Shown here in pieces: positions 36,213 through 45,389 of a DNA stretch of 60,674 bases (its first letter is position 1; every line of letters begins with the position of its first letter). Under the pieces are notes generated by a model, which was given only the letters and a program-made list of their open reading frames with translations, was not told where the DNA came from and ran no database searches. A program made the position numbers and the translations under genes. Source of the DNA: Bacteroidota bacterium (GTDB lineage Bacteria; Bacteroidota; Bacteroidia; Chitinophagales; Chitinophagaceae); assembly GCA_029561305.1 (NCBI GenBank), contig JAKQJG010000037.1, positions 1 to 60,674 on the forward strand, written 5' to 3'.

Positions 36213-37142
36213 TTATTTATAATAGGTAAGTTCCCGTTCAGTAATAGAAAACGGTACCTGGTTGCGGTAAGCCATTTTTTTCGTCCAGTTCTTCTTTTTA
36301 TCGTAGCTGTATTTATTGGTATAGTGGTCGAGTATATTATTGTCCTTATCATACCATATCTCATCTGTAATATTATTCTGGGCATCATATTTATATTGCA
36401 CAGTTTTCACCATTAAGTCAACGCCCGCATATTCCACCAGTGTAGACACCCTGGCATTGACATCATAGATCATCAATGATTTTTTTTCCAGTTTGCCTTC
36501 TGCATCATACAGGTTCTCTTCTATCAGGTTTCCAAAAAGATTATATTCATAAGCTGCTTTCATCACAACACTGCTGTCAGCATCATAAGATTGCCAGCCG
36601 GTTTGGTTTCGGGCACTGTCATAGGTGTACACAGTTTTTTCTTCCAATTCATTTTTATGGTTGTATGAACTGAGTTTTATAAGGTTTCCCTGCTTATCAT
36701 AGTCATTCACATATTTGGCAAACATGCTGCCATCGGGTTTAAAAGAGCGCTGTTCCGTCAATAAACCTCCGCTATTGTATTTATACCGATAGCGTATTCT
36801 TAGTGGCCCACCCGGGTTGTACAAATTCTGCTCTGTCAACCTGCCTGAACCATCATATATATACACATGCCGGGTACGCAGGCTGCCGTTTTGGTTATAG
36901 ATATTCTGCTCAGCAATATCGCCATTTGGCAAAAAAGTATAGTCGCCATTGTTATTGCTCCTGTCTCCTTTCTCTGGTTTACCAAAATTATCGAGCGCTT
37001 CAAACGTTCGTTCGGCAACCATTTTTACGTTACCAGTAAGACCAAGTTCATTAAACAGTTTAACCGGCTTTTGTGCCAGCGACCATAAACAATTGCTTAA
37101 AGCGATTGAACACAACAACAGGCTTTTGCTGATTTTCTTCAT
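36213..37142 (-). CDS. Exported YD-like repeat protein
   Basis: This 309-residue protein has a signal peptide (LWSLAQ) and roughly ten tandem repeats of about 24 residues of the form Y.YD..G.L.E...Y...G (for example YIYDGSGRLTEQNLYNPGG and YEYNLFGNLIEENLYDAEG). These resemble Rhs/YD or toxin-antitoxin-MORN-like repeats but there is no Rhs core, cleavage motif or toxin tip. It is probably an exported beta-helical protein of unknown role. Confidence 0.7.
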   Translation of the reverse strand: MKKISKSLLLCSIALSNCLWSLAQKPVKLFNELGLTGNVKMVAERTFEALDNFGKPEKGDRSNNNGDYTFLPNGDIAEQNIYNQNGSLRTRHVYIYDGSGRLTEQNLYNPGGPLRIRYRYKYNSGGLLTEQRSFKPDGSMFAKYVNDYDKQGNLIKLSSYNHKNELEEKTVYTYDSARNQTGWQSYDADSSVVMKAAYEYNLFGNLIEENLYDAEGKLEKKSLMIYDVNARVSTLVEYAGVDLMVKTVQYKYDAQNNITDEIWYDKDNNILDHYTNKYSYDKKKNWTKKMAYRNQVPFSITERELTYYK

Positions 37143-37278
37143 TCACCGTGGGTTTGTTTACCAATAAATTTAAACGATGAAATTAAGACTAAAAAATTAA
37201 AAAATATCCTCATAAACAGTGGGGTTACACCTGCCATTAGGCGAACTTTGTAAAATCACCTATTGATTTATAAAGTAA

Positions 37279-38295
37279 ATGAAAGCAGTTACACTTATAA
37301 AAAACGGCGATGCTGCAAAAGCATTTGAAGTAAGGGAAATAGCCAAACCCACACCTGCCAGCGATGAAGTGCTGATAAAGGTTTCCGCCTTCGGGTTAAA
37401 CTTTGCAGATGTAATGGCAAGAAACGGTATGTACAAAGAGGCACCACCCCTGCCCTGTGTGCTGGGTTATGACGTTGCTGGTATGGTGGAAGCAACCGGC
37501 AGCAGTGTAACGAACGTTCAACCGGGGCAACGGGTAACAGCGCTTACCAGGTTTGGCGGCTATGCAGAATATGCAATTACAAAATCAACGGCTGTAACGG
37601 CGATACCAGCGTCAGTGGATGATGCTACGGCAACTGCTTTAACCACCCAATATATCACGGCATATTATGCGGCAGCCGAGGCCGTCAATCTTTTTAAAGG
37701 AGATAAAGTGCTGGTTCACTCGGGTGCAGGTGGTGTGGGTACTGCATTGATCCAATATGCAAAACACAAGGGCTGCGAAATTTTTTCTACTGCTGGCAGC
37801 GATGAAAAATTGAAACAACTGGCATTGCTTGGTGTGCAACATTGCATTAATTACCGGACAGAAGATTTTGAAAACAAAATAAAAACATTAACCAACGGCA
37901 AGGGTGTGGATGTTATTTATGATGCGGTGGGCGGCGTTTCAGTAAAAAAGGGATTTCGTTCCCTGGCAGCTGGTGGAAGGCTTATTTGCTATGGCGCTTC
38001 CGACATGAGTGATAAAAATATTTTTGGGAAGATCGGGTCCGCATTGGGTTTTGGCTTTTATCACCCGGTAATGCTGATGATGCCATCAAAAGCCATTATC
38101 GGTGTTAATATGCTAAAGATAGCTGACGACAAACCGCAGGTGATACAACGTTGTTTAGAAGCCGTGATAAAATTATATGAAGAAGGAGTTTTCAAACCAA
38201 ATATCGGCAAAGTATTTCCTGTAAGTGAGATCGCCGCTGCACATGAATACCTGGAGAAAAGAAAAAGCATGGGTAAGATCGTTATAAAATGGTAA
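37279..38295 (+). CDS. Quinone oxidoreductase-like zinc-free MDR family protein
   Basis: This 338-residue protein has the GroES-like N-terminal domain (SAFGLNFADVMARNGMY, LGYDVAGMVEATG) and a Rossmann domain with NADPH motif VHSGAGGVGTALIQ near residues 148-161, followed by GVDVIYDAVGG. It lacks the structural zinc Cys set of alcohol dehydrogenases. Related synaptic vesicle VAT-1-like and NADPH:quinone reductases act on quinones or alkenals. The substrate is not determined. Confidence 0.87.
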   Translation: MKAVTLIKNGDAAKAFEVREIAKPTPASDEVLIKVSAFGLNFADVMARNGMYKEAPPLPCVLGYDVAGMVEATGSSVTNVQPGQRVTALTRFGGYAEYAITKSTAVTAIPASVDDATATALTTQYITAYYAAAEAVNLFKGDKVLVHSGAGGVGTALIQYAKHKGCEIFSTAGSDEKLKQLALLGVQHCINYRTEDFENKIKTLTNGKGVDVIYDAVGGVSVKKGFRSLAAGGRLICYGASDMSDKNIFGKIGSALGFGFYHPVMLMMPSKAIIGVNMLKIADDKPQVIQRCLEAVIKLYEEGVFKPNIGKVFPVSEIAAAHEYLEKRKSMGKIVIKW

Positions 38296-38308
38296 TCATT
38301 TTCATTGA

Positions 38309-39121
38309 TCACCAGCCAGTAACCAATAAATTTTTTGCTGCCTTTACTCTGCATTTCTGATATGTTGAATACGCTTTGGCTGCAGCCAGTCTCACATCAC
38401 TGCCACTGATATACGCTTCCAGCGCATCATGCAGCGTGTAAGCTTCCGGGCTCATTAATCCGGTACTCCACAATAAAGGATAGGCTTTTGTTTTTTTCAT
38501 ATGTGCTGCAAAATATTTTTTACTGATACAAGCCAGCATAACAGCATCTCTTTTCTTACCATCACTGTTTGCAAAATTTTGATCCAGGGAAAAGTCCATT
38601 AGTCCGTCGTGGCCGGTATATGCAACCAAAGAAGCATTGCCGCCGGTGCCGATGGTTTTTCCTTTTATTTGCATAGTGTCTTTACCAATTCCTGCACAGT
38701 AGTTAAAAAATTCAACTGTACAATCTTTAATGAACTTTCCATTGTATGCGTCTGCTACAAGGTAATAATTACTCTTACAGTGTTTAAAAACCAGCCGCTC
38801 CATCAACGTATCATTAACTTTTACCCGGCGGATAAATATCCAATGGCTGCTTTTTTTAAAATAAGTTCTTACGCCATAGCCGCAGCCCCAGTACAGGTTA
38901 TTATCAGGATCCTGACCGTTGCCAATTTTTGCAGGTACGGGTACAATGCCCTGGTATTTATTATCACACAATGCCACCAGTACGTGAATGGTTTTTGTGG
39001 TAGTATCATAATTTTTTGCCGGAGGTGCCTGTAGTGCCAATGATCCTTTTTTTCTGGCAGCATTACTGGTACAATGCAAATGAAAAAATATAACAATAAG
39101 TAAAGCAGCAAATATTTTCAA
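38309..39121 (-). CDS. Exported protein with clan CD protease-like His and Cys motifs
   Basis: This 270-residue protein begins with a TTG at 39121 (MKIFAALLIVIFFHLHC, no ATG before residue 107). An N-terminal hydrophobic segment ends in C17; the site is not a strict lipobox. The mature part has IHVLVALCDNKYQGIVPV, NLYWGCGYG, then SLVAYTGHDG (H171) and AVMLACISKKYF (C198). These hydrophobic strand-His and strand-Cys arrangements are those of clan CD peptidases. The fold is inferred; no activity is known. It has no visible operon partner. Confidence 0.6.
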   Translation of the reverse strand: MKIFAALLIVIFFHLHCTSNAARKKGSLALQAPPAKNYDTTTKTIHVLVALCDNKYQGIVPVPAKIGNGQDPDNNLYWGCGYGVRTYFKKSSHWIFIRRVKVNDTLMERLVFKHCKSNYYLVADAYNGKFIKDCTVEFFNYCAGIGKDTMQIKGKTIGTGGNASLVAYTGHDGLMDFSLDQNFANSDGKKRDAVMLACISKKYFAAHMKKTKAYPLLWSTGLMSPEAYTLHDALEAYISGSDVRLAAAKAYSTYQKCRVKAAKNLLVTGW

Positions 39122-39366
39122 GTTGTTGGTATTTTGAATGATGTTAATTACTGGTAAGGTGAAATTGCTTTACCTGGTAATGAGCCGGTTGGTTTTCAAA
39201 ATAGCATACATGCTGAACAATTACATTTCTTCCCATGCCATCCAAAAATCCAGCAAAAGACTGGCAACCTGTTCCTGGCAAATGCATGCAACAGGTTGAA
39301 AGTTACATGCAACTTTTTGCCCTAAATCTCTATCTTTATCTTTTAACACAGAACCACAACTAATTG

Positions 39367-41157
39367 ATGAAAAACCTTTTGTTTTCCATAAGCTGTTTAT
39401 TATTAAGTTCAGCTGCCATTGCACAACCTGGTGGCAATACGGATACTATTTTCAGGGCCAATGCCAATGCGTTCAATCCAAAAAACAATCCTTTTAAAGC
39501 CTACGCCGGAAAGACCATCCGGCAGATCAAAATAAAAAATGTGGGTTTTGAAGGAGATATAAAAGACACTACCAAAGTGAACGGTGGTTTTGGCGTACGG
39601 ATCGGGAATGCCTTGCATAAAAACACTACTCAAAGAGTAATTGCCAACAACCTGTTGTTTAAAGAAGGTGATAAACTGAATCCTTACCTGCTTACCGATA
39701 ACGAAAGGGCGCTTCGTGATCTTGACTATATCCAGGATGCATTGATCATTGTACAGCCAACCAGCCAGGGTGATGCGGTGGATCTGCTGGTATTGGTGAA
39801 AGACGGTTTTTCTATTGTGCCTGGCGCAGGTGTGGGGGGTACAAAAAAATACAAACTGGAATTAAAAGAACAGAATATTGCCGGTACCGGGTCGCTACTC
39901 GCCGTAAGTTCATTATGGGAAGATCAGCGTGACCCTAGATTTGGTTTTAGCGGCGATTTCCTGCAGCGGAATATCAGGGGTAGTTTTATTAATTGGGGCA
40001 TGGGTTTCAAAACCTTTAACAGGTCATTCACCAGCCGCCGGGACGAAGAAAATTTATACTATATCCGTATCGAAAAGCCATTGGTTTCGCAGTACCTGCG
40101 CTGGTTTGGCGCCTTTGATCTTTCACTTAACAAAACCAGCAACGCTTATATTGCTGATTCTACTTACAATGACTTTTACAAGTACAATGCATACAATATT
40201 GATGGCTGGGTAGGATATAATATCGGAGCCAGGCGGCAGATGCTGAAGGCCAAAATGAGCCCTCTTCGAAAGTTGATTGCCATCAGGGGTATTCACCAGC
40301 ATTTTAAAGACATACCAGATAAAGAAACAGCCACCAACGACGGACGGTTTGCCAATACACTTGGGGTACTCGGCAGCTTTAGTGTATTTAAACAAAACTT
40401 CTATCGTGCCAGTTATATTTATGGTTTTGGCAGAAATGAGGATGTACCACAAGGTTTCACCGCTTCTTTTATCGGGGGCTATGTAAAAAAAGACAGTTTA
40501 AGATTGCTGACTAAAACAAGACCTTATTTTGGAACGGAGTTTACCATTGGCAAATACAGTAAAAAAGAGTTTTACAGTTTCTTTAATGTGAGGATGGGTG
40601 GTTTCCGTTATAAAAGCAGTTGGGAGGATTTTGAACTATTTGCGAGTGGTGATCATTTCACCAAACTGCACAAAATGAATGGCAACTGGATGCGTCGTTA
40701 TTTCTTTAGTGGATCTTTTGCAAAACAGTTTTCCAACACTTTGAATGCACCACTGCAACTCAACAGCGTATATGGTCAGCCTTTTTTTGAAGTACCAAAA
40801 GACTCTGCTTACCTGCCACCAAGCGGCGACCTGCGGATAACGAGCAAGGCAGAGATCGTTTTTTATAACACTAAAAAACACTGGGGATTTGGTTTTGCAC
40901 CCTTTGGTTTTGTTGACGCCTCACTTATCAAAAACAAAGGAGAAGGATTGGGTAAAAGTGACCTTTACACCGGTTTGGGCGGCGGCTTCCGGTTGAGGAA
41001 TGAAAACTTATTGTTTGGTACCATCGAAGCCAGGCTCTCTTATTTCCCCCGAACACTACCGGGCATGAATAGCATCAAAGTAAAGTTCAATACCAATTTG
41101 AGGTATAAGTATAATAATAGCCTGGTAAGAAGGCCGGATTTTGTGGCGGCGAATTAG
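39367..41157 (+). CDS. Outer-membrane protein with POTRA-like domain and beta barrel (BamA/Omp85-like)
   Basis: The ATG at 39367 gives 596 residues; a TTG at 39364 adds one. The signal peptide ends AIAQ (about 20). Residues 45-150 resemble a POTRA domain (YAGKTIRQIKIKNVGF, LTDNERALRDLDYIQDALII, GDAVDLLVLVKDGF). The rest is a barrel with alternating aromatic strands, ending in a C-terminal Phe-Val-Ala-Ala-Asn tail. Only one POTRA domain is visible, so this is a smaller Omp85-like protein rather than BamA itself. Substrate unknown. Confidence 0.75.
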   Translation: MKNLLFSISCLLLSSAAIAQPGGNTDTIFRANANAFNPKNNPFKAYAGKTIRQIKIKNVGFEGDIKDTTKVNGGFGVRIGNALHKNTTQRVIANNLLFKEGDKLNPYLLTDNERALRDLDYIQDALIIVQPTSQGDAVDLLVLVKDGFSIVPGAGVGGTKKYKLELKEQNIAGTGSLLAVSSLWEDQRDPRFGFSGDFLQRNIRGSFINWGMGFKTFNRSFTSRRDEENLYYIRIEKPLVSQYLRWFGAFDLSLNKTSNAYIADSTYNDFYKYNAYNIDGWVGYNIGARRQMLKAKMSPLRKLIAIRGIHQHFKDIPDKETATNDGRFANTLGVLGSFSVFKQNFYRASYIYGFGRNEDVPQGFTASFIGGYVKKDSLRLLTKTRPYFGTEFTIGKYSKKEFYSFFNVRMGGFRYKSSWEDFELFASGDHFTKLHKMNGNWMRRYFFSGSFAKQFSNTLNAPLQLNSVYGQPFFEVPKDSAYLPPSGDLRITSKAEIVFYNTKKHWGFGFAPFGFVDASLIKNKGEGLGKSDLYTGLGGGFRLRNENLLFGTIEARLSYFPRTLPGMNSIKVKFNTNLRYKYNNSLVRRPDFVAAN

Positions 41158-41400
41158 GAAAAGTTGATGTTTAAATTTCCCTGTTTAAGCATTTAAGTAA
41201 TAAGTTCCCCTGCTTACACATATTATACACAGGTAAAACATGACCAATCATGCTATCCTAAAGATGATAGAAACTGAAACTTTAGTTTTGACTAAATGGC
41301 AATTATTGTGGCACTATAGCATCATAGGCATATTATTGATACCAGAATAGTGCACCCGATCAGCATCTCTCTTAAAGTGGCCCACATCCAAAGATGTCAA

Positions 41401-41985
41401 TCAATGTCCTCCATAATTCTTCTCCCCTGCTTCCACTGCAATTTGTAAATCATTTTCTTTGGGCGGTATAGGGCAATTATAACCAGTGGTATAGGCACAA
41501 TAAGGGTTATACGCTTTATTGAAATCAAGCAGACAGGTATTTCCCTCAATATCATTCAGTAAAAGGTCGATATACCTGCCGCCACCATAGGTATCCAGGC
41601 CGGATGTTTTATCAGTAAAAGGAATAAATAAATAATCGGTATAGCCTGGAGCGGCGATGAGTTGTTTTGATTGGTAAATGTGCAGTGTACAGGCAGAATC
41701 TTTCACAGTAAAAGAGAGGGTGCCAAACACCCTGAAATCTTTTTTGATCTTTCCTGATGTGGACATGGCAAACCACTCACTGTTTTCTCTTTTTACAAAC
41801 GTAGCTAATACCCGGTATGATTTTTTAACCGGGTAAAACTGCATTTGGTGTTTGTCTGCAGCTTTTACAACTTCATGACTATCCACATACTTTTTTATAA
41901 AGCTATTCAATGAATCTTCATAAGTTTTAGACTGACCAAAAGAAAAAACAGGAAACAGTAACAGGTATAAGAGGAAATTTCTCAT
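41401..41985 (-). CDS. Exported DUF1684 protein
   Basis: This 194-residue protein has a signal peptide (PVFSFGQ) and the DUF1684 core: FSFTVKD-like strand LSFTVKDSACTLHIYQ, YLFIPFTDKTSGLDTYGGGRYIDL near 127-150, and DFNKAYNPYCAYTTGYNCPIP near 164-183. DUF1684 proteins are exported and of unknown activity. The gap 41158-41400 upstream of its end contains no supported gene. Confidence 0.85.
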   Translation of the reverse strand: MRNFLLYLLLFPVFSFGQSKTYEDSLNSFIKKYVDSHEVVKAADKHQMQFYPVKKSYRVLATFVKRENSEWFAMSTSGKIKKDFRVFGTLSFTVKDSACTLHIYQSKQLIAAPGYTDYLFIPFTDKTSGLDTYGGGRYIDLLLNDIEGNTCLLDFNKAYNPYCAYTTGYNCPIPPKENDLQIAVEAGEKNYGGH

Positions 41986-42015
41986 TTGTAATTTTCCTCA
42001 CAAGATAAGGATTGA

Positions 42016-42047
42016 AATAAAAAAAGCGGCTGCAAAACAGCCGCTTT
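42016..42047 (-). terminator. Rho-independent terminator of DUF6799 gene
   Basis: A 10-bp stem (42023-42032 with 42038-42047) has loop CAAAA, and T-rich sequence follows on the minus strand. A second short hairpin (42050-42055 with 42064-42069) sits just upstream. Confidence 0.85.
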
Positions 42048-42104
42048 CGCTTCAGCAAAAAAACTGAAGCCCCTTCAATCAAACACTGGATTCTATCAGC
42101 GGGA

Positions 42105-42536
42105 TTATTTTTTGTCAGCCTTCTTTTTTTCGTCTTCAGAAGGGAGTTCTATAAACTGACCATCTTTCAATTTTATCTCGCTGCCATCTTTCTTTTTTAA
42201 AGTGCCATCCTTTTGAACAATGGTACCTGATGGAAGTGTGACTTCTTTTTCTAATGGCATCATGGTTCCGTCCTTTATGATCACCATGGCACCATCTCTC
42301 ATCATCACCCTGTCAGAAACTGGTTCAGCTATCACAGGCTTCTGCTGCATAGATGAGTCAACTTTCTTTTCTGCGGGCTTTTGCCAATTATTCAGATTAC
42401 TGTCACCATTGTTCTTTCTGTCAACAGAATCTGCATTCCATTGTTTTGGTGTTTTGCCCAAAGTTGTGTCAGGGGTTTGAGCCATTGCAGTGCCGGCACT
42501 TAATATCACGGCTGCTAATGCGATTGTAATTTTCAT
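42105..42536 (-). CDS. Exported DUF6799-like protein
   Basis: This 143-residue protein has a signal peptide (GTAMAQ, about residue 20). Repeated strand motifs are RVMMRDGAMVIIKDGTMMPL, VTLPSGTIVQKDGTLKKKDG and SEIKLKDGQFIELP, in the DUF6799 style, with a Lys-rich C-terminal end. It is a small exported protein of unknown function. A terminator follows. Confidence 0.75.
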   Translation of the reverse strand: MKITIALAAVILSAGTAMAQTPDTTLGKTPKQWNADSVDRKNNGDSNLNNWQKPAEKKVDSSMQQKPVIAEPVSDRVMMRDGAMVIIKDGTMMPLEKEVTLPSGTIVQKDGTLKKKDGSEIKLKDGQFIELPSEDEKKKADKK

Positions 42537-42793
42537 AGTCTAAATTTTTAGAATGATTGTATAATGTGTTTAGATTCTTGCTTAGACAAAAAACAAACCA
42601 TTTACAGTATAAGTGGCGGTCTATGGCAAAGTTTTAACAGGCCCGGGTCATATAAAAGATTACGCTAAAACTAACGGGATATTTTTACCACGAACAGGGG
42701 AAAATTTGGTGCTCATCGGAAGGAAACAATCAACAATATTTTTGGTTTACAAATTGCCCTTCTTTGCCTATTAATTAACACTAAAAAGAAAAT

Positions 42794-43309
42794 ATGTCAG
42801 CTATAAACAATCTTTCCGATGATAATGCTATTTTAAAGATGAAAGAAATTGCAGAGCGTGTCAACACCTGCATGTTGTGTACAAAACTCTCGTCTATTCC
42901 ATTTCATGCAAGACCAATGAGTATCAGTAAGGTGGATGAAACGGGTAAGTTCTGGTTTATGAGCAGTGGTGAAAGTGATAAGATTATGGAAATCCAGCAG
43001 AATGACCAGGTTCAATTAATATTTTCAGACCCATCAGGTTCACGGTATATGAGTGTGTTTGGTGAGGCAGATATTTTTACAGATCAAAAAACAATTGATG
43101 AAGCCTAAACCCCTTTTGCAGGCGCCTGGTTTACGGATGGTAAAAACACACCAGGTCTTTCCGTAATCATTGTACATCCAACCTATGCTCATTATTGGGA
43201 TACAAAAGATTCAAAAATGATTACCTTGCTTAAGATAGCTGCTGCGGCAATTGCAGGAAAACCATTTGATGATGGTGTGGAAGGAAACCTCACCGTAAAA
43301 ATAAAATAA
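42794..43309 (+). pseudogene. Pyridoxamine 5'-phosphate oxidase-like protein, interrupted by one in-frame stop
   Basis: The ATG at 42794 opens a PNPOx-like (general stress protein) protein: LCTKLSSIPFHARPMS, KFWFMSSGESDK and QVQLIFSDPSGSRYMSVFGE are typical. A TAA at 43106-43108 stops it after 104 residues, but the same frame continues with TPFAGAWFTDGKNTPGL, HPTYAHYWDTKDSKM and KPFDDGVEGNLTVKIK to a TAA at 43307-43309. The missing residue is at the usual aromatic position before TP. One nonsense change explains it. The gene is 2 bp before uspA. Sequence error or a non-functional flavin enzyme are the options. Confidence 0.85.
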
Positions 43310-43311
43310 TC

Positions 43312-43779
43312 ATGAAAAAAGTAATCATCGCACTTGACTATGACCCATCTGCAGAAAAAGTGGCCAGGTTGGGATATGATGTGGCAAAAGCAATGAATGC
43401 TTCAATAATGCTGTTACATGTGGTAAACGAACCGTCGTATTATGAAAGCAGTGCCTATTCACCTATCATGGGCTTTGTTGGTTTTTCAGCCCCGGATATT
43501 TTAGAGATAGACCGGGGCCTGTACAACGAGGCACAACGCTTCCTGGATGAGTCAAAAAAGCATTTGGGTGATGATAATATAGAAACCAGTGTACTGGAAG
43601 GTGATTTTTCAGAAGCTATCTATACTATTATTGAAAACAGCCATGCAGACCTGCTGGTGATGGGAACCCATAGCAGAAGCGGTATTGAAAAATTATTAAT
43701 CGGTAACCTTGCTGAGAAAATTTTAAACCGGATCAGGATTCCCCTGCTCGCCATCCCCACCCATAACGAGGATAAATAA
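43312..43779 (+). CDS. Universal stress protein UspA family
   Basis: This 155-residue protein has the UspA fold with VIIALDYDPSAEK at the start and ADLLVMGTHSRSG...LLIGN...PLLAI at the end. The nucleotide-binding signature (G2xG9xG[ST]) is altered: the second Gly is Ser in GTHS, and N replaces S/T in the final GN. ATP binding is therefore uncertain. It follows the interrupted PNPOx gene by 2 bp, a pairing seen in stress operons. Confidence 0.88.
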   Translation: MKKVIIALDYDPSAEKVARLGYDVAKAMNASIMLLHVVNEPSYYESSAYSPIMGFVGFSAPDILEIDRGLYNEAQRFLDESKKHLGDDNIETSVLEGDFSEAIYTIIENSHADLLVMGTHSRSGIEKLLIGNLAEKILNRIRIPLLAIPTHNEDK

Positions 43780-43824
43780 TAAATTGTAAAATCCTTTTTC
43801 AAAACGTTCTTCTTTGTAACTTTC

Positions 43825-44106
43825 ATGCTGACGATATTGGCATGGGTTGCATTTATTTTAAATATACATATATTGGTTTCCGGATGGATCAAATTCCTTT
43901 TTGGTTCGGCAACAGTTATCCTGTGCGTATACAGGATTGTAAAGAGGCAGACTATACCGGCGCAGTTATTAGAAATGCAGAACAAACTAAATCATATAGT
44001 ATCGAATGAAAAAGTTAGTAACAGCAGTTGTTATATGTTGCGCACTGCATTCCCTGCAAGCTCAAACAGGCGGTATAAAATGGCAATCTTTATTCAATGG
44101 CATTAA
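43825..44106 (+). CDS. Possible small membrane protein overlapping the DUF1080 gene
   Basis: The 93-residue frame begins with two hydrophobic segments ([19 protein letters not shown] and [15 protein letters not shown]) after UspA. The last 35 residues overlap the start of the next gene and look unnatural, so the true end may differ. The 5' hydrophobic part fills an otherwise unexplained 226-bp gap. Support is weak. Confidence 0.3.
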   Translation: MLTILAWVAFILNIHILVSGWIKFLFGSATVILCVYRIVKRQTIPAQLLEMQNKLNHIVSNEKVSNSSCYMLRTAFPASSNRRYKMAIFIQWH

Positions 44107-45364
44107 TCTAAAGGGATGGAAACAGCTAAATGGCAAAGCCAGGTTTGAAGTAAAAAATGGTGAAATCATTGGCACTACCGTTTACGGTGAGCCGAACTCC
44201 TTTCTTGCAACGGAAAAGGAATATGGTGATTACATTCTTGAGTTTGAATTTAAAGTGGACAGTACGATGAACTCTGGTGTACAGTTCAGGAGTGAAAGCA
44301 GGGATGATTATAAAAACGGAAGGGTGCATGGTTACCAGTATGAAATTGATCCATCTAAAAGAAACTGGACAGGCGGCATTTATGATGAAGCAGGAAGGGA
44401 CTGGCTGTATCCACTTGACCTTAACCCGGCTGCCAAACCAGCTTTTAAACAAAACCAATGGAACAAGGCCCGGATTGAATGTATTAGCCATAGCATAAGA
44501 ACATGGATCAACAATATTCCCGCTGCGTTTTTAATTGACAGCATTGCTTCAAAAGGATTTATTGCCTTACAGGTGCATGAAACAGGTAAAGATGACAAAG
44601 ATGGGAAACAGGTGCGCTGGCGTAATATCCGTATTCAAACAGAAAATATACAACCTGCTGCTTTTATTGATCAATTTGTACTGAACCTTACGCCAAATCA
44701 TATTGCTGTTGCTGAAAGCAACAATGGGGTCACGCTTTTGTGGGATGGCAAAACGACCAATGGCTGGCGGGGTGCTTATAAAAATAAATTTCCTGTAAAA
44801 GGCTGGGAAATCAATGACGGTATATTGAGCGTACAGCCATCTACCGGTGGCGAATCCACGAATGGTGGTGACATTGTTACAACAGGCATATATGGTGCGT
44901 TTATTTTACAATTTGATTTTAAACTCACAGAAGGTGCCAACAGCGGATTGAAATATTTCGTAACAGAAAAAGATACGGCAACCGGTTCTGCCATTGGTTT
45001 AGAATACCAGTTACTGGACGATGAAAAACATCCTGATGCCAAACAGGGTGTGGTTGGCAACAGAACGCTGGCTTCGCTGTACGATCTTATTCCATCCTCG
45101 AAAGAACCAAGAGCAAGAAGAAAGACAGGGGAATGGAACCGGGGTATGCTGATCGTTTATCCAGATAATCGGGTAGAGCATTGGCTCAACGGATGGAAAG
45201 TTTTGGAATACCAGCGTGGAGCTCCTTACTATTACGCTTTAGTTGCCAGGAGCAAATATGCTGGCTGGACAAATTTTGGGATGGCAGAAAAAGGGCATAT
45301 CCTTTTACAGGATCATGGAAATGCTGTTTCATTCAGAAGTATCAAGATACAGGAGTTAAAATAA
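44006..45364 (+). CDS. Exported protein with two DUF1080 domains (3-keto-disaccharide hydrolase-like)
   Basis: This 452-residue protein has a signal peptide (LHSLQAQ) and two DUF1080 jelly-roll domains, about residues 24-213 ([11 protein letters not shown] ... [14 protein letters not shown]) and 243-451 ([12 protein letters not shown] ... [11 protein letters not shown]). DUF1080 proteins were shown to include hydrolases of 3-keto-disaccharides. Most bear one domain per chain. The Gfo/Idh/MocA oxidoreductase gene follows by 25 bp, matching the oxidation-then-cleavage scheme. The specific glycan is unknown. Confidence 0.88.
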   Translation: MKKLVTAVVICCALHSLQAQTGGIKWQSLFNGINLKGWKQLNGKARFEVKNGEIIGTTVYGEPNSFLATEKEYGDYILEFEFKVDSTMNSGVQFRSESRDDYKNGRVHGYQYEIDPSKRNWTGGIYDEAGRDWLYPLDLNPAAKPAFKQNQWNKARIECISHSIRTWINNIPAAFLIDSIASKGFIALQVHETGKDDKDGKQVRWRNIRIQTENIQPAAFIDQFVLNLTPNHIAVAESNNGVTLLWDGKTTNGWRGAYKNKFPVKGWEINDGILSVQPSTGGESTNGGDIVTTGIYGAFILQFDFKLTEGANSGLKYFVTEKDTATGSAIGLEYQLLDDEKHPDAKQGVVGNRTLASLYDLIPSSKEPRARRKTGEWNRGMLIVYPDNRVEHWLNGWKVLEYQRGAPYYYALVARSKYAGWTNFGMAEKGHILLQDHGNAVSFRSIKIQELK

Positions 45365-45389
45365 TCAATCAAAACCTATAACAATCGCT

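Noticed and set aside
41240..41350. A 36-residue plus-strand frame in the gap before DUF1684
   Set aside because: Low-complexity product with no promoter box, no operon context and no recognisable pattern; chance length for AT-rich DNA.
43106..43108. Selenocysteine or pyrrolysine recoding at the PNPOx stop
   Set aside because: The codon is TAA, not TGA or TAG.
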